From NCBI GenBank assembly GCA_963664085.2, contig CAXXLO010000002.1, forward strand, positions 1,550,001 to 1,614,000: a DNA stretch of 64,000 nt. Reading direction: 5' to 3'. The notes beneath the pieces were generated by a model, which worked only from the letters and a program-made list of their open reading frames with translations, made no database searches and was not told the origin of the DNA. Origin of the DNA: Bin5 sp022821545. Lineage in GTDB: Bacteria > Chloroflexota > Anaerolineae > Caldilineales > Caldilineaceae. A program made the translations under genes and the position numbers. This document shows, in pieces, positions 1-7,763 of the stretch (positions within the stretch are counted from its first letter, which is position 1; the number at the start of each line of letters is the position of its first letter).

Positions 1-383
1 CCGAACTTCTGACCCGCCATGTAGATCACGCTGCCGCTGTCTGGCAGCGAGGCCAGCTGCGACCGGTCCAGCAGGTCGCACGTGATCGTCTGCACGCCCC
101 ACGCCTCCAGCTGATCGCGCGTGCCCGGCTGGCTGAAGCGGGCGACACCGTAGACGCGGTGCGGCGAGTTCAGCTCATCGAGGGCGCGCACCGCCATCCG
201 CGCCAGCGTGGGGCCCATCTTGCCGCTGACGCCGAGAATCACCAGGTCCGAGTCCAGCCTTTCAAGGGCGGCCAGTGCCGCGGCCGACGGCGCCGAGAGC
301 AGCAGGTCCAGCTCCTCTTCGCTGCGCGGCCCGGTGGTTGCGATCTGCTCTTCGCTGCTGCTTGCCAGTGATGCTGCGCTCAT
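1..383 (-). CDS. NAD(P)-dependent epimerase/dehydratase (SDR family), C-terminus outside window
   Basis: The gene reads leftward from an ATG at 383 and runs off the window edge, so only about 127 N-terminal codons are visible. After a 40-residue variable lead the frame has a beta strand followed by a Rossmann glycine motif (VILGVSGKMG), as in extended SDR epimerases/dehydratases. Near the edge comes a VIYMAGQKFG segment, the usual position of the strand that precedes the active-site region. A Shine-Dalgarno sequence (AAGGAG) lies about 12 bases upstream of the ATG. The gene is divergent from a sugar import operon, which suggests a role in sugar or sugar-acid metabolism. That role is inferred, because the catalytic YxxxK part is not in view. 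Confidence 0.8.
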   Translation of the reverse strand, partial: MSAASLASSSEEQIATTGPRSEEELDLLLSAPSAAALAALERLDSDLVILGVSGKMGPTLARMAVRALDELNSPHRVYGVARFSQPGTRDQLEAWGVQTITCDLLDRSQLASLPDSGSVIYMAGQKF

Positions 384-475
384 CGTTGCCCTCTCTCCTT
401 GACGCGCCTTCTGAATTCAAACCGTCTGTATTCAAACTCTTGTGGCCGGCTATGCCCTTCTGACAGGCTTTTGTG

Positions 476-504
476 ACTGTAATATAGAACAGAGTGGGTG
501 TCAA
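476..504 (-). promoter_or_regulatory. sigma70-type promoter for the leftward epimerase gene
   Basis: On the minus strand TTGACA (504-499) is followed after 17 bases by TACAGT (481-476). It faces the epimerase start at 383. The boxes and spacing are identical to those of the rightward promoter at 542-570. Confidence 0.6.
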
Positions 505-541
505 TGTTATCAGGAATTTCCCAATGAAAACTATCCTGTCT

Positions 542-570
542 TTGACAGCCCAATCAAATTCTGTTACAGT
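542..570 (+). promoter_or_regulatory. sigma70-type promoter for the first sugar ABC operon
   Basis: TTGACA (542-547), a 17-base spacer and TACAGT (565-570) lie about 190 bases before the binding-protein start. The remaining leader (571-758) has no gene that I can support. An upstream in-frame ATG at 678 has no ribosome site and would destroy the signal peptide context. Confidence 0.6.
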
Positions 571-758
571 GCCGGACACTTCAGTACAAATACCTCTGAA
601 TTGACGAACCGTTTCACCCGAGCGGCAGTCCCGATGTTTGCGAGTTTAAACCTTGTCAGCATTGGCGAGCCTGTCGCTTGCAACGCAACGCAGAGAAACT
701 CGATCTTTGTTCGCCTGCAGTAAGAATTTCCCGGTCTTTCAATCCAAAGGAGGAAGGC

Positions 759-2156
759 ATGAGTATCTCAAAGAACGGCGTAAGTCGGCGTGATTTCCTG
801 AGGCTGTCTGCGGTTACAGCCCTCTCCGGAATCGGCGCAACCGCGTTGGCGGCCTGCGCGCCGGCGCCAGCCCAACAGGCAGCCGGCGACATGGCAGGCG
901 ATGAGCCCGCCATGGCCCAACAGACGATCACCTACTGGGATTGGTGGGGCCCGGCCGCCAATGAGACCAGCAAAGCGCTCTTCGACCGGCTGCCGGTCGC
1001 CTTGGGAGAGTCGAACCCTGAGCTGGAGCTGAACTATCAGAACGTTCCCTTCGGTGAATACTTCGTCAAATTCCTGGCCGCGCATGCCGCCGACGATACG
1101 CCCGATGTCATGCACAGCTCCGTCTACTGGGCCCGTGACTTCTACGACAAGGGCGCGCTGCTGGACCTGACGCCCTCGATCGAGATAACGCCCGATCTGG
1201 CGCCCGAAAACTTCCTCGACGGAGCCTTGCTGCAGGCGACAAAGGGGCCTGCGCAGTACGGCGTACTTGGCGAGGGGCCGGACAGCAACCAGATCTTCTT
1301 CAACACCGACCTGTTTGACGAGGCCGGCGTTACAACCGACCCCGACGAGATCGCAACCTGGGGCTGGGCGGACTTCACCGACGCAGCCAAGGAGTTGACC
1401 AAGCGTGACGGCGACGAAGTCGTTCAGTCGGGCTTCCTCGTCGGCACGCCAACCGCCCAGACGCTCAGCATCTGGGCCAGTTGCCACAACGTCGGCTTTT
1501 ATTCCAAGAACGATGCCGGTATTGAGAACGGGATCGGCTTCAACGAAAAGAACGCCGCCGTCAACGGCCTGAACTGGTTCCTGGACCTGCTGCACGTGCA
1601 TCAGGTTTCCCAGCCGATCGCCCCTGAACGCCAGGACTGGGCGCAGTTCCAGCAGGGAAAGGCTGCGATGGCGCAATCCGGCCCCTGGCAATATGGGCCT
1701 CTGTCGAATGACCTGCCCGATCTGAACTGGTTCACGATGCTGTGGCCCGCCGCGCCGGTCGACGGCGGCAAGCAGGGCACCGCCCACTGGAACAACATGC
1801 TGGTTGTGCCCACCAAGTCGCCCAATAAAGATGCCGGCTGGGCCTTCCTCGAATTCTGGTGCGGGCTCGGCTGGATGCTGGAGCGCTTCGCGATCGGCAG
1901 CTGGTTGGCGCCCCGCAAGGACTTCTACGAAACGCCCGAATACCAGGCCGCCCTGCAGGAGCTGCCGGTTCTGAGGATGGTCCCGCTGGCGTCAGCGTCG
2001 GGCACCCCCTTGGTCTACATCCAGCAGAGCGCCCTGAATGCGGCGATGAGACCCATCCTCGAAGCGGCGATTCTGCAGGAGATGGAGACGGAGGCGGCGA
2101 TCGATCAGTTGGTCGATGAGTGCAACCAGATCATGGCAGACGCCGGTTACGCCTAA
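759..2156 (+). CDS. Sugar ABC transporter substrate-binding lipoprotein (CUT1 type, Tat signal)
   Basis: This 465-residue protein should capture a carbohydrate outside the membrane and hand it to the two permeases that follow. The start at 759 is chosen because AAAGGAGG sits just upstream and the protein then opens with a twin-arginine motif (SRRDFLRLS). A hydrophobic stretch and a lipobox ending LAAC follow, giving a Tat-exported lipoprotein. The mature part has the layout of family 1 extracellular solute-binding proteins: an early YWDWWG segment, a D-V-M-H hinge region and an aromatic-rich C-terminal half. The substrate cannot be read from sequence. The two adjacent permease genes and the absence of an ATPase are typical of CUT1 loci that share one ATPase encoded elsewhere. 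Confidence 0.88.
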   Translation: MSISKNGVSRRDFLRLSAVTALSGIGATALAACAPAPAQQAAGDMAGDEPAMAQQTITYWDWWGPAANETSKALFDRLPVALGESNPELELNYQNVPFGEYFVKFLAAHAADDTPDVMHSSVYWARDFYDKGALLDLTPSIEITPDLAPENFLDGALLQATKGPAQYGVLGEGPDSNQIFFNTDLFDEAGVTTDPDEIATWGWADFTDAAKELTKRDGDEVVQSGFLVGTPTAQTLSIWASCHNVGFYSKNDAGIENGIGFNEKNAAVNGLNWFLDLLHVHQVSQPIAPERQDWAQFQQGKAAMAQSGPWQYGPLSNDLPDLNWFTMLWPAAPVDGGKQGTAHWNNMLVVPTKSPNKDAGWAFLEFWCGLGWMLERFAIGSWLAPRKDFYETPEYQAALQELPVLRMVPLASASGTPLVYIQQSALNAAMRPILEAAILQEMETEAAIDQLVDECNQIMADAGYA

Positions 2157-2163
2157 AGTACGC

Positions 2164-2238
2164 GTGGTTCGTGGTCAGTCAGCATCTCCTGACCGCGAAC
2201 CACCGTGTCTTGACCACGAACCGCTCTGTTTCAGAGCG
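2164..2238. repeat. Two consecutive intercistronic hairpins
   Basis: The first hairpin has 15-base arms at 2164-2178 and 2189-2203 (one mismatch). A partial third copy of the arm follows near 2210-2221. A second hairpin (CGCTCTG / CAGAGCG, 2222-2238) ends ten bases before the permease start. Neither has a T-run, so they may stabilise mRNA or attenuate rather than terminate. Confidence 0.6.
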
Positions 2239-2247
2239 CGGTGACAG

Positions 2248-3180
2248 ATGACGACTTTAGCGCGACCTTCCCAGCCGGTTCAATCGCGTGCGAGCAGGCA
2301 GAGAGAGATGTGGAAACGGGTCAGGAAGACCTGGCCGGGCTATCTGTTCATCAGCCCGGCGGGCCTTCTGATCACGGTCTTTTCCTACATCGCGATTATC
2401 TTCTCTCTCTACATCAGCTTTTACCAATATGACATCATCTCAGAGACGCGGCCTTTCGAGGGGCTGGAAAACTATACGCGCGCCTTGAGCGATAAGCTGG
2501 TCCGGATCAGTTTCCGCAACACCTTCATCTATGTCATCGTAATTGTTCCCTCGATAACGATCATCTCTCTGCTGCTCGCGGTTCTTGGCAACCAGGTCCG
2601 ACGCGGACGGGCGCTCTTCCGCACCGTCTTCTTCATCCCCACAATTACCCCCATCGTCGTGACCTCTATGCTCTGGGTCTGGCTGTATGAACCCACCGGC
2701 GGCATTAACAAGCTGCTTGAAATGATTAACATTGAGGGCCCCAACTGGCTCTTCAACCCCGCCACTGCGCTGCCGGCAATCATGATCATGACCATTTGGG
2801 GCGCGGTCGGCTACTACATGATCATCTTCCTGGCCGGTCTCGCCGAGATCCCGGAGGTCTTCTACGAAGCGGCCAAAGTGGACGGCGCCGGCCGCTGGCA
2901 CACCTTCTGGAGCATTACCATCCCCCTGCTGCGCAACTCGCTCATCTTCGCCTTCGTAACCTTGACGATCGCGGCCTTCCAGGTCTTCACCCAGGTCTTC
3001 ATCATGACGCAGGGCGGTCCGATGAACTCGACACAGACGGTTCAGATGGTCGTCTACCACTACGCATTTCAACGCTTTGAAATGGGCTATGCGTCGGCCA
3101 TCTCCTGGCTGCTGTTCGGCGTAATCTTCTTCTTCTCCGCGCTGCAGCTGAAGCTGTTCATCTCGCGGGAACTGTACTGA
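2248..3180 (+). CDS. Sugar ABC transporter permease, MalF/UgpA-like
   Basis: This 310-residue membrane protein is one half of the translocation channel of a CUT1 importer. It has six hydrophobic segments, starting with a WPGYLFISPAGLL segment. The EAA loop that docks the ATPase is clear (EAAKVDGAGRWHTFWSITIP, about residues 208-227). The listed start at 2248 has no obvious ribosome site. An internal ATG at 2308 (MWKRVRKTW) would also give a complete permease, so the first 20 residues are uncertain. The gene follows the binding-protein gene after the hairpin repeats and is followed after three bases by the partner permease. Confidence 0.88.
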   Translation: MTTLARPSQPVQSRASRQREMWKRVRKTWPGYLFISPAGLLITVFSYIAIIFSLYISFYQYDIISETRPFEGLENYTRALSDKLVRISFRNTFIYVIVIVPSITIISLLLAVLGNQVRRGRALFRTVFFIPTITPIVVTSMLWVWLYEPTGGINKLLEMINIEGPNWLFNPATALPAIMIMTIWGAVGYYMIIFLAGLAEIPEVFYEAAKVDGAGRWHTFWSITIPLLRNSLIFAFVTLTIAAFQVFTQVFIMTQGGPMNSTQTVQMVVYHYAFQRFEMGYASAISWLLFGVIFFFSALQLKLFISRELY

Positions 3181-3183
3181 CCC

Positions 3184-4068
3184 ATGGCGCGCACACTATC
3201 CGACCCCGGCAGCGGGGCGAGAGAACAGAACAGGCTGCTTCTGATAGCAACCAGGCGCAGCTTTACCATCATCGTCTACGTACTGCTGATTGCCCTCGCC
3301 TTCAGCATGATCTTCCCCTACCTCTGGATGCTGGCCAACTCCTTCAAGAGCCGCACCGACTTTTTCACCAATCCCTATTCGGTCATTCCGATGCCGCCTA
3401 CGCTGAGCACATACTACGATGCTCTGACGATTGGGCGGATGGGTGTATACCTGGGCAACAGCATCCTCTACGCGGCCGCGGTACTGGTTGTCCAGCTCTT
3501 CATCGACTCGCTGGCGGCCTATTCCTTCGCCCGCGTCGACTTCCCCGGCCGCGAGACCCTCTTCCTGGCAGTGCTGGCGACGCTCATGCTGCCTGGCTCG
3601 GTAACGTTGATCCCGACCTTCCTGATCGCGCATGGGTTGGGGCTGACAAATACATTCACGGGGGTGGTGCTGCCGGGCTTTGCCGGCGCGTTCGGTATAT
3701 TCCTGCTGCGCCAGTTCTTCCTCAATATCCCGCGCGAGTTGGAGGACGCCGCCCGCATCGACGGCTCCGGCTTCTTCGGCACCTACTGGCGCATCATGCT
3801 GCCCTTGGCCAAACCGGCCATGGTGACGCTGGGCGTCTTCATCTTCCTCAACGAGTGGAGCTCCTTCGTCTGGCCCCTCATCATCCTCTCCGACTGGAAA
3901 AAGTATCCCGTCACCGTCGGCATCGCCCTCTTCCGCGACGTCAACCAGATCAACTGGCCCGCCGTATTCGCCGGCTCCACCATCGTCTCCTTCCCCATCG
4001 TCATCCTCTTCGTCCTCGCCCAGGAATACATCATCGGCGGCATCAGCCTCTCCGGCCTGAAGGGATAG
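3184..4068 (+). CDS. Sugar ABC transporter permease, MalG/UgpE-like
   Basis: This 294-residue inner-membrane permease pairs with the upstream permease. Six hydrophobic segments are visible, the first being an IIVYVLLIALAFSMIFPYLW stretch. The EAA loop reads DAARIDGSGFFGTYWRIMLP. The start lies three bases after the upstream stop with no strong ribosome site, which fits translational coupling. The first importer cluster ends here, because no ATPase follows. The CUT1 family assignment is firm, but the transported sugar is unknown. Confidence 0.88.
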   Translation: MARTLSDPGSGAREQNRLLLIATRRSFTIIVYVLLIALAFSMIFPYLWMLANSFKSRTDFFTNPYSVIPMPPTLSTYYDALTIGRMGVYLGNSILYAAAVLVVQLFIDSLAAYSFARVDFPGRETLFLAVLATLMLPGSVTLIPTFLIAHGLGLTNTFTGVVLPGFAGAFGIFLLRQFFLNIPRELEDAARIDGSGFFGTYWRIMLPLAKPAMVTLGVFIFLNEWSSFVWPLIILSDWKKYPVTVGIALFRDVNQINWPAVFAGSTIVSFPIVILFVLAQEYIIGGISLSGLKG

Positions 4069-4130
4069 AAAGCCCCGGGCCGTCAATATCCCCAAAAACA
4101 TCCCCCGACCGCCTGATCCAAAAAACTGGT

Positions 4131-4159
4131 TTGACTGCACCCGCAGGAGAAGCTATATT
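4131..4159 (+). promoter_or_regulatory. sigma70-type promoter for the second sugar ABC operon
   Basis: TTGACT (4131-4136), a 17-base spacer and TATATT (4154-4159) lie 88 bases before the second binding-protein start. This suggests that the second importer cluster is transcribed independently. Confidence 0.6.
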
Positions 4160-4246
4160 CAGGCGTATAGTCCTCTTTCACCTGCTCCTTTACCGTACCC
4201 GTTTCGACCATCGCGATCGGCTACACCAAATCAATAGGAGGCTGAA

Positions 4247-5842
4247 ATGAACAGAGTGCTGTCTCGCCGCCAATTTCTGATCGGGACCGGCGGCCTCGCC
4301 GCTGCCGGGCTTCTCGCCGCTTGTGCGATGCCGGCGGCGCCCATGGAAGACGATGCAGCCGAAGGCTCAGGGCTGACCGGTGAACTGACCATCGACATGC
4401 AGTACGTCCCCGGCAAGGTAACCGCCGATACCCCGGTGGCGCTCCACGAAATCCTGCACATCGCGTCGGAGTACCAGGATATGCACCCCGGCGTCGAGGT
4501 CGTCTTTGAAGAACCCTTCAAGGCAACCGAGGCCATGACCCAGCCTACCTACTTCAAGGCCGGCGCTGCAGCGGGAACGCTGCCCGACATCACCTTTACC
4601 TACGGCCTCACCTTCATCTACGACAAGGACACGATTGTCCCGACCACCGAGTACCTCAATCAGCCCAACCAGTATATTCCCGCGGGCCAGCCGGGCAACA
4701 GTCGCTGGATCGACCAGTGGTTCGATGACGTGCAACCGATCGTCCTGGCCGACGGCAACAATTACGACATTCCCGTCGGTTGGGGCGGCCCGGGACTGGT
4801 GATCGCCTACAACAAGGAGATATTCGCCGAGGCCGGCCTCTCCGGGCCTCCCGAAAAGACCTACTACGACTACTACCAGGCCTGCCAGCAGATCCTCGAT
4901 ACCGGCACGATTCCCGTGGAGAGCACCCTGCTCAGCTGGGAATGGGACCGCATGGTCGACTACCTGGTCCGCGCCATGGGGCTGTTCGAGCTGATCGACA
5001 TCAACGGCGACGGCTTCTGCGACGACGTGGAACAGACCCGCGCCGCCGTCGCCGGCATCGTGCGCCTCGACGCGCCCTACTGGGTCGAGCCGACCCGCAT
5101 CTGGAAGGAGGCGACGAACTACTACCAGCCGGGCTACCTGCAGATGGCGCAGACCACCTCGGCGATCGGCTATGGCGAGGTCTTCATGACCGAGCAGACG
5201 GCGATGGTATGGAACGCGACCCGCATCTGGCCGCAGCTGATGGAGCTGGGAGGCACCGACAAGTTCGGCGTCTTCAATCTGCCGCGCCTCACCAATAAGC
5301 TGACCCCGTGGGGCGAAGAGGACCCGACCTGGCTCATCGCCCGCGGGACCGAGAGCAAGACGGTGACCAAGACAGCGCGCGAACGCGGACGCGTCGACCT
5401 GGCCGTCGATTTCCTCAAATTTATGACCACGCCGGCGAATACCGCGCGGCTGATCCAGGAGCGGTTGGGCACGAACCTCGTGCTGCCGACGATCAGGGGC
5501 CTCGAAGATATCGACGTAGACGACGATGTCAAGGGGTTGGTCCGCGACTATGAAGCAGATACGGCCAAGCCCGGATTCTCCTCCGACCGCATCGGCGACT
5601 GGCACTTCTGGTACGAGTGGTTCTCGGCGATCCAGGCCTACTTCGCCGACGATATGACACTGGAAGAGATGATCCAGATTCAGATCGACGTGCTGCCGAC
5701 CTTCATCGAAAATTTCCTCGTCGACAAGGAGCTGCACGCAGAGGCCGCAGAGTGGGAGAAGATGCAGGCCGACTACACACCGCCGCCGTGGGGCGACTAC
5801 ACCGTCCCCACCGAACCGTTCGTGATGCCGTTCAACGCCTAA
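4247..5842 (+). CDS. Sugar ABC transporter substrate-binding lipoprotein (Tat signal) with an EF-hand-like loop
   Basis: This 531-residue secreted lipoprotein is larger than the first binding protein. It starts after a good ribosome site (AGGAGG) with a twin-arginine motif (SRRQFLIG) and a LAAC lipobox. The body is a family 1 extracellular solute-binding protein, longer than the usual 420-460 residues. At residues 251-262 lies a loop reading D-I-N-G-D-G-F-C-D-D-V-E. It has acidic or Asn side chains at EF-hand positions 1, 3, 5, 9 and 12 and the conserved Gly at 6, so calcium binding is plausible. Two permease genes follow. The substrate is unknown, and the neighbouring oxidoreductases suggest a sugar or sugar derivative. 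Confidence 0.87.
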   Translation: MNRVLSRRQFLIGTGGLAAAGLLAACAMPAAPMEDDAAEGSGLTGELTIDMQYVPGKVTADTPVALHEILHIASEYQDMHPGVEVVFEEPFKATEAMTQPTYFKAGAAAGTLPDITFTYGLTFIYDKDTIVPTTEYLNQPNQYIPAGQPGNSRWIDQWFDDVQPIVLADGNNYDIPVGWGGPGLVIAYNKEIFAEAGLSGPPEKTYYDYYQACQQILDTGTIPVESTLLSWEWDRMVDYLVRAMGLFELIDINGDGFCDDVEQTRAAVAGIVRLDAPYWVEPTRIWKEATNYYQPGYLQMAQTTSAIGYGEVFMTEQTAMVWNATRIWPQLMELGGTDKFGVFNLPRLTNKLTPWGEEDPTWLIARGTESKTVTKTARERGRVDLAVDFLKFMTTPANTARLIQERLGTNLVLPTIRGLEDIDVDDDVKGLVRDYEADTAKPGFSSDRIGDWHFWYEWFSAIQAYFADDMTLEEMIQIQIDVLPTFIENFLVDKELHAEAAEWEKMQADYTPPPWGDYTVPTEPFVMPFNA

Positions 5843-5862
5843 GAGCAGTGGATAGCGGCCCA

Positions 5863-5900
5863 GCGGCCAGTGATCTGCTGATCAACCGATCACTGGCCGC
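5863..5900. repeat. Perfect 13-bp inverted repeat between binding-protein and permease genes
   Basis: The arms GCGGCCAGTGATC (5863-5875) and GATCACTGGCCGC (5888-5900) are perfectly complementary around a 12-base loop. No T-run follows, so it is probably an intercistronic stability element or a dispersed palindrome. A similar word set (GTGGATAGCG, CAGCGGCC) occurs inverted near 42178-42206. Confidence 0.7.
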
Positions 5901-5928
5901 CGGCCCCTGTGTATTCCCTGTGAACCCC

Positions 5929-6888
5929 ATGTCAGTACAGACTGCCGACGCCGGTCTCGACAGTAAACTGTGGAGCGGACGCCGCCGTGTGCTGCGCCGC
6001 AACCTCACCGCGTTCCTCTTTCTGCTGCCCACCTTCCTCTTTCTGGCCATCTTCATGTACCAGCCGACCCTCAACGTCATCTATCATACCTTCTTTCGCT
6101 GGGACGGCTTTTCAGTGGAGCGGTTCGTTGGGTTCAAGAACTACATAACCATGGTGAACGACCCCAACATGCACATCGCCACCCGCAATCTCGGCTGGTT
6201 CTTCCTCGGCTGGATGTTGCAGCGCATCTCCCCCTTCCTGGTGGCGGAGCTGGTCTTCAACCTCAAGCGGGAACGCTCCAAATACTGGTACCGCACGCTT
6301 TTCGTCCTGCCGATGGTGGTGCCCTTCCTGGTCACGATCATGATCTGGAAGTTCATCTACAACCCCCTGCCCACGATTGGCGTGCTCAATCGCATGCTCG
6401 GCAGTTTTGGCCTGGAATCGTGGCAGACGGCTTGGCTGTCAGAGCCGAGCCTGGTGATTCTCGCCCTCCTGCTCGTCAGCTTCCCCTGGATCTCCGGCTG
6501 GCCGTTCCTGATCTTCTACGCCGGCCTGCAGCAGATCCCCAATGAGGTGCTCGATGCGTCGGTGATGGACGGCTGCAACGTCTGGCAGCGCATGGTGCGG
6601 ATCGACATTCCCCTGGTGATCACCTCCATCCAGCTGGTGGCGATCCAGACGATGATCGGCATCATCCAGGACTTCGCCTTTGTGCTAATCATGACCGCCG
6701 GCGGGCCCGCCAAGGCGTCGCTGGTGCCCGGTCTCCTGCTCTTTATGGCCGCCTTCCGCGGAGACCAGATGGGCTACGGCGCAACCATCGGTGTCACGAT
6801 GTTCATCGCCATCTTCATCCTGACGCTCCTGAGCTTCCGCTACACTACGTCGCCGTTCGCCCGCACGCGACGCACAAGGGAGACCTGA
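5929..6888 (+). CDS. Sugar ABC transporter permease, MalF/UgpA-like
   Basis: This protein of about 319 residues forms half of the channel of the second CUT1 importer. The frame is open far upstream, but the part before 5929 lies over the inverted repeat and lacks permease character. The start is therefore set at ATG 5929; a GTG three codons earlier is equally possible. Hydrophobic segments begin with an LTAFLFLLPTFLFLAIFMY stretch. The EAA loop (about residues 204-223) is divergent, with DASVMDGCNVWQRMVRIDIP where EAA is usual. It overlaps the next permease gene by one base (TGATG), so the two are co-translated. Confidence 0.86.
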   Translation: MSVQTADAGLDSKLWSGRRRVLRRNLTAFLFLLPTFLFLAIFMYQPTLNVIYHTFFRWDGFSVERFVGFKNYITMVNDPNMHIATRNLGWFFLGWMLQRISPFLVAELVFNLKRERSKYWYRTLFVLPMVVPFLVTIMIWKFIYNPLPTIGVLNRMLGSFGLESWQTAWLSEPSLVILALLLVSFPWISGWPFLIFYAGLQQIPNEVLDASVMDGCNVWQRMVRIDIPLVITSIQLVAIQTMIGIIQDFAFVLIMTAGGPAKASLVPGLLLFMAAFRGDQMGYGATIGVTMFIAIFILTLLSFRYTTSPFARTRRTRET

Positions 6889-7763
6889 TGACCGAGCAGA
6901 CAGTCGACCGGCCCTTCACTTCAGCGACGGACCCCGCCCAGGCGGATCTTCGCGCCCGGTTCAAAGGCTCGCTGCATCATGCAGTGCTGGTATTTCTCCT
7001 CTTTCTGACCTTTTTCCCCTTCTTCATTGCCATCCTCACCTCGCTCAAGAACTTCCAGCAGCTGCTGGTAAATTTCTGGCTGCCGGCCTTTCCGCTGCAG
7101 CTGCAGAACTACGTGATGGCGTGGAACGAGATCTACCGCTCCATCATCAACAGCAGCCTCGTCAGCCTTGGGGCGGTTACGGGCGTCCTGCTGTGCGCGT
7201 CGCTCGCCGCCTACGCCTTTGCGCGCATCGACTTCGCCTGGCGCGACGCGGCCTACTACCTGGTGCTGTCTCTGTTGATGATCCCCGGCGTCCTCACTCT
7301 GATCGGCCGCTACCTGCTGATCGTCGAATTTGGGCTGATGAACTCGCTCTGGGGACTGATCCTGCCCTATATCGCCGGTGGGCTCGCCTTTGCCGTATTT
7401 CTGCTGACCGGTTTCTTCTCCGACCTGCCGGAGGAGCTGTTCGAGGCGGCGCGGATGGACGGCGGTACCGAGCTGCAGATGTACCGGATGATCGCGCTGC
7501 CGCTCTCGCGGCCCATTATGGCGATCGTCGGCCTGCTGACCTTCCTGTCGACCTGGGGGGACTATGTCTGGCCGCTGCTGGTGCTGCGCTCGAAAGATAA
7601 ATTTACGCTGATGTTGGGGCTGGCGAAATTCACCGGCAACAGCCAGGTCATGTTCGGGCCGCTGATGGCCGGTTATGTCATCGCGTCGATCCCGACGGCG
7701 ATAATCATAATCCTGATGATGCGTACCTTCGCGGGCGCCGCACTGGTAGGAGCATTCAAATGA
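6888..7763 (+). CDS. Sugar ABC transporter permease, MalG/UgpE-like
   Basis: This 291-residue partner permease of the second importer has six hydrophobic segments and an EAA loop reading EAARMDGGTELQMYRMIALP. It starts within the stop codon of the upstream permease and its own stop overlaps the next start (ATGA). Importer and oxidoreductase are therefore one tightly coupled operon. Its last codons (AGAALVGAFK) matter because a decayed copy of this end is found again at 8856-8945, before the second oxidoreductase. Confidence 0.88.
   Translation: MTEQTVDRPFTSATDPAQADLRARFKGSLHHAVLVFLLFLTFFPFFIAILTSLKNFQQLLVNFWLPAFPLQLQNYVMAWNEIYRSIINSSLVSLGAVTGVLLCASLAAYAFARIDFAWRDAAYYLVLSLLMIPGVLTLIGRYLLIVEFGLMNSLWGLILPYIAGGLAFAVFLLTGFFSDLPEELFEAARMDGGTELQMYRMIALPLSRPIMAIVGLLTFLSTWGDYVWPLLVLRSKDKFTLMLGLAKFTGNSQVMFGPLMAGYVIASIPTAIIIILMMRTFAGAALVGAFK

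Noticed and set aside
678..758. Upstream extension of the first binding protein
   Set aside because: It lacks a ribosome site and would bury the twin-arginine signal. ATG 759 has a strong site.
3196..4140. A 314-codon minus-strand frame opposite the MalG-like permease
   Set aside because: It is the high-GC antisense shadow of a clear permease gene, rich in Gly/Asp/Glu with no start signal.
4367..5737. A 456-codon minus-strand frame opposite the second binding protein
   Set aside because: Composition is typical of antisense shadow text (Val/Asp/Gly/Arg-rich) and the plus-strand gene has a signal peptide and ribosome site.
5617..5928. Long N-terminal extension of the second MalF-like permease
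   Set aside because: It overlaps the binding-protein gene and the inverted repeat, and the residues have no permease character.
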